A program made the position numbers and the translations under genes. Shown here piece after piece: positions 61,702-64,000 of a DNA stretch of 64,000 nt. Within the stretch, counting starts at the first letter, position 1; each line of letters starts with the position of its first letter. Source of the stretch: AP-15 sp963789025 (GTDB lineage Bacteria > Pseudomonadota > Alphaproteobacteria > ATCC43930 > CGMCC-115725); contig CAWBIT010000008.1 in the NCBI GenBank assembly GCA_963789025.1, positions 372,001 through 436,000 of the forward strand. Reading direction: 5' to 3'. The notes beneath the pieces are model-generated. The model saw only the letters and a list, made by a program, of their open reading frames with translations. It was not told where the DNA came from and made no database searches.

Positions 61702-62247
61702 TCACGCATTTTCGGGGGCCTCAACAGGGGCGCTCATCTCGAGATCGTGACCCGTGAAAGTTCGTGTTTCGGGAGACGGCAGACCGTCAGCCTCGAACCG
61801 TGCCATCAACTCCTGTTTGCGCGCCAGCATGCGAGCGCCAAGGCCGTCCATGTCGAGCCCCGCTGCTCGCGCCTGGGAAAACATCCCTTCCGACCGCTTC
61901 TCTTCTTCGTGGACATGGTGTTCGATTTGTTCGGAGAGAACCTTGACCTTGGAGTCATAGAATTCTTGATCGGGACCGCCAGCCTCAATCTCGGCGATTA
62001 GCACCTTGGCGCCATCGTGCTCCACATAGGCTTCCCTGACCAGATCATCTTCGATCTTGCCCTTGCATGCGGGATAGAAGATTTCCTCTTCGAGGATGGT
62101 GTGCACGGTCAATTCAGTGCAGATCTGTCTTGCCAGGTGCTTCTTCTTACTGGCTTCCCCGGCGGCTTCGAACCTGGCGAACAGATCTTCCACCTTGCGA
62201 TGATCGGCCTTCAAGAGGGCGATTGCGTCGGGTTGCGCGTCGGCCAT
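61702..62247 (-). CDS. Hemerythrin HHE domain protein
   Basis: The 181-residue product has the di-iron HHE pattern: His16 (LKADHRKVEDLF), His50 and Glu54 (VHTILEEEIFYP), His77 (YVEHDGAK), His111/His113 and Glu114 (IEHHVHEEE). Such proteins bind O2, NO or sense iron and oxidants. The ATG at 62247 has GGAG upstream; an ATG at 62259 is possible. No partner gene is adjacent. Confidence 0.92.
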   Translation of the reverse strand: MADAQPDAIALLKADHRKVEDLFARFEAAGEASKKKHLARQICTELTVHTILEEEIFYPACKGKIEDDLVREAYVEHDGAKVLIAEIEAGGPDQEFYDSKVKVLSEQIEHHVHEEEKRSEGMFSQARAAGLDMDGLGARMLARKQELMARFEADGLPSPETRTFTGHDLEMSAPVEAPENA

Positions 62248-63081
62248 TAAAATCTCCATCGAACGAGAGGCGTTACGAAATCTCCCGTCCTCTGGGTCAT
62301 TCAGATTTCGGGCCAGTGTCTGAATGAGGACACCCCTGCGAGTGCAATCGTTCCTCCTGACATGAAAGAACTTAGCCGCCCGACTGCTACGTTGCGCGAA
62401 GAGGACACATTAATAGAGGCCTGCGATTTTACTGGATATTTTGGCTTCGGCGATTGGGTTATAGCGTCCCGCGAGGGACTCGCATTCGAAAACCGCGATC
62501 GAAATCAACTGCGAGCCGGTGGCCACGCCGGTGCTCGAGCTAATTCAGGGCAAGCGTATGGCGGAGCCGTTCATTGCCCACGCGATCTCACCCGCGGCGA
62601 AGGCGGAGTGGAGGGAGACGGATTCGGACTCGCGGTCCCCCAACAAGACGATCACACGACCGCGACAATCGCCAATTCGCCGGTCTGGCTATCCACCAGG
62701 ATCGAACCCATCCTGTGGCCATTGACGGCGAGCCTCACGCACCATGACGAATGGAAGTAAATCCTCGTGACGCCATCAATAGCCTGGCTTGATACGGAAA
62801 TGCTCATCAGATGCGGCTCGTGTGTTTACCACCAGAGGCCTTGGCATGTAGCGGTAATGGAAGGTCTCGACGATCTTTACTCGATTATCGCGGTGCGCAC
62901 TGATGCAAGATCACCCCGAGTGCGTCTCCTCTTTACTTACCCCGCAGTAAAAATACGGCCTCTCGGTTATTGATCCGATTAAATCCGCGCATTCCGCCAT
63001 TGCACATTACGCATCGTAGTGATAGACGCCCCAAAGATTGATCGATCCTGGTCAACCTTCACTCTGTCTCGAAGGCAATGA
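62248..63081. other. Gap of ~830 bases with a tRNA-like motif
   Basis: No convincing gene. The plus frame near 62500-62620 (VATPVLELIQGKRMAEPFIA) is protein-like but I cannot assign it and it breaks at the tRNA-like motif copy E (62609-62640). Confidence 0.35.
62609..62640 (-). repeat. tRNA-3'-end-like motif, copy E
   Basis: TGGAGGGAGACGGATTCG followed by GACTCGCGGTCCCC aligns with copies B and D including the GCGGTCC extension. Confidence 0.45.
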
Positions 63082-63549
63082 ATGTCAACATTCGACGAGA
63101 TCACTAAGGAGAAGCAACGGCTCGGCGAAGCGCTCGCGCGCGTCGATGCTCAGCGTGAAAAGCTCGCCAGCCAGCTCAACGAACTGGAGGCAACCGAGCG
63201 TGTGCTCGCGCGCTACAGTACGGGCACGCACGCGAGGAAGATGTCCTCAGCCAAAATGCCGACCACGGGAGTGAAGGCGGCGCCTCCAGCGAGACTACGC
63301 GGGCGCCGGCGCAGTGCGACCGCAAAATCAGCTGGCGGCGGCCGCCGCTCGCCGAACCTCAACGATCAGGTTCTTGCCCTGGCAACCGGCAAGACGCAGC
63401 AAGAAATCACCGCTGCATGCAAAGGCGTTCGCCCGAACCATGTCGGCGCCGCGATTGCCCGGCACAAGCGGGCCGGCCGTGTCGAAGAGCGCGATGGGAA
63501 GCTCTATGCCACACAGCCGAGCGGGACGGAGCAACGCGTCGCGGTCTGA
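63082..63549 (+). CDS. Coiled-coil/HTH-like hypothetical protein
   Basis: The 155-residue product has an N-terminal coiled coil (~5-45), a basic Pro/Ala-rich linker and a C-terminal winged-helix-like segment (NDQVLALATGKTQQEITAAC...HVGAAIARHKRAGRVEERDG). The last part suggests DNA binding. No operon partner. Function is inferred only. Confidence 0.65.
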   Translation: MSTFDEITKEKQRLGEALARVDAQREKLASQLNELEATERVLARYSTGTHARKMSSAKMPTTGVKAAPPARLRGRRRSATAKSAGGGRRSPNLNDQVLALATGKTQQEITAACKGVRPNHVGAAIARHKRAGRVEERDGKLYATQPSGTEQRVAV

Positions 63550-63571
63550 GGCGCGATAAAAAGAGCGCCGG

Positions 63572-63591
63572 CCGACTCCGAAGGGAGCCGG
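63572..63591 (+). terminator. Hairpin after the coiled-coil/HTH gene
   Basis: CCGACTCC-gaag-GGAGCCGG pairs in seven of eight positions 23 bases after the stop. The T-run is poor, so it is a weak terminator candidate. Confidence 0.35.
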
Positions 63592-63824
63592 TCGTCGTGT
63601 TTGCGTCACTCCGGTGAGTGTCCGCGTGGCGGGACGGCTCGCGGGGGCCGATTGCTCGAATCCATTTTTTTTTCCGGCGAGTCATACAAACCCAATCACC
63701 GCGACAAATCGGGTGCCGAGCGACAAGCAGCTCGGGAAACCGGGGAATGTCGGTGGACCGGGGGAAACGCAGATGACGATTACTCGTAGAGAAATCCTCC
63801 GTCGTGTCCCCCCAGAGGCTAAAA

Positions 63825-64000
63825 TTGGCTGAGCAACAATCCTGGCAGGACATCGCCCAATCAAAGGGGATGACCTATTTGCAGCGCCTACCCGAGGCCA
63901 TCCCGGACGGGCAATTCCTCGTGCACAATTCCGTGCTACCGACGCACCCCCTCGGGTCGCACGGTTTCCGCGTGTGGCTGCAAGCGCAAGATGAGCACCT
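63825..64000 (+). CDS. Small hypothetical protein, cut by the right window edge
   Basis: From a TTG at 63825 the frame reads LAEQQSWQDIAQSKGMTYLQ then RLPEAIPDGQFLVHNSVLPT and HPLGSHGFRVWLQ and stays open to the end. The pattern resembles a short rhizobial family of unknown function. An AGAGG precedes the TTG. The 3' end is outside the window. Confidence 0.55.
   Translation, partial: MAEQQSWQDIAQSKGMTYLQRLPEAIPDGQFLVHNSVLPTHPLGSHGFRVWLQAQDEH

Noticed and set aside
1..64000. A CRISPR array
   Set aside because: No regularly spaced identical repeats are present; the repeats found are dispersed or simple doubles.

Overview
The window is GC-rich alphaproteobacterial chromosome. It most resembles a soil or rhizosphere member of the Hyphomicrobiales near Bradyrhizobium/Nitrobacteraceae. 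That placement is an inference from the gene set: form I CO dehydrogenase, a phasin, CaiB/BaiF CoA-transferases, PAS-rich hybrid kinases, TPR-linked class III adenylate cyclases, GC-rich palindromic repeats, and many small hypothetical proteins of rhizobial type. No rRNA, canonical tRNA or CRISPR array is visible.

Positions 1-21.3 kb are ordinary metabolic chromosome. They hold the 3' part of a hybrid histidine kinase, an enolase-superfamily sugar-acid dehydratase, a stand-alone SdhA-type flavoprotein divergent from a LysR regulator, and a TlyA methyltransferase. The coxMSL operon follows (form I CO dehydrogenase, active-site motif AYRCSFR). Next come a wrecked CoA-transferase/SDR pair facing an intact flavin monooxygenase plus CoA-transferase operon, a ChrB-N/COG4280 membrane operon behind a perfect palindrome, and a FUSC-DUF1656-HlyD aromatic-acid-type efflux operon ending in gluconokinase. 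The efflux operon has a good sigma70-type promoter overlapping a LysR-type box.

Positions 21.3-39.6 kb are a patchwork of accessory DNA: a two-gene terminase remnant, a broken HNH nuclease with pentapeptide repeats, an AT-rich aldo-keto reductase, a truncated HpaB-type hydroxylase, an AT-rich TIR-domain gene between two copies of a repeat that also invades a zinc-ribbon gene in frame, a DnaJ-domain protein, an OB-fold pseudogene, a class III cyclase-TPR protein, a frameshifted gene carrying a second cyclase tail, an XRE regulator, a frameshifted cytosine-deaminase-like hydrolase, and IS91-, IS4- and IS110-like scraps.

Positions 39.7-49.5 kb contain an intact three-gene polar amino acid ABC importer, a Tat-exported NTF2-like protein, a complete IS256-family transposase, a cruciform, several truncated genes, and a cyclic-nucleotide-binding/FAD-reductase pair with a UBP zinc finger. 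Positions 50-64 kb hold a second PAS hybrid kinase, a row of stress-type small proteins (phasin, hemerythrin, PRC-barrel, DUF883-like), a rearranged IS256-family transposase and more broken genes.

The strongest overall signal is decay. About twenty recognisable genes are interrupted by single frameshifts, nonsense codons or truncation, while core operons stay intact. Either this is a region of active pseudogenisation around mobile DNA or part of it reflects indel errors in the assembly; reads are needed to tell. The most interesting leads are the TIR gene island, the in-frame palindromic insertions in the zinc-ribbon family, a tRNA-3'-end-like motif found five times, and the operator-like palindromes.
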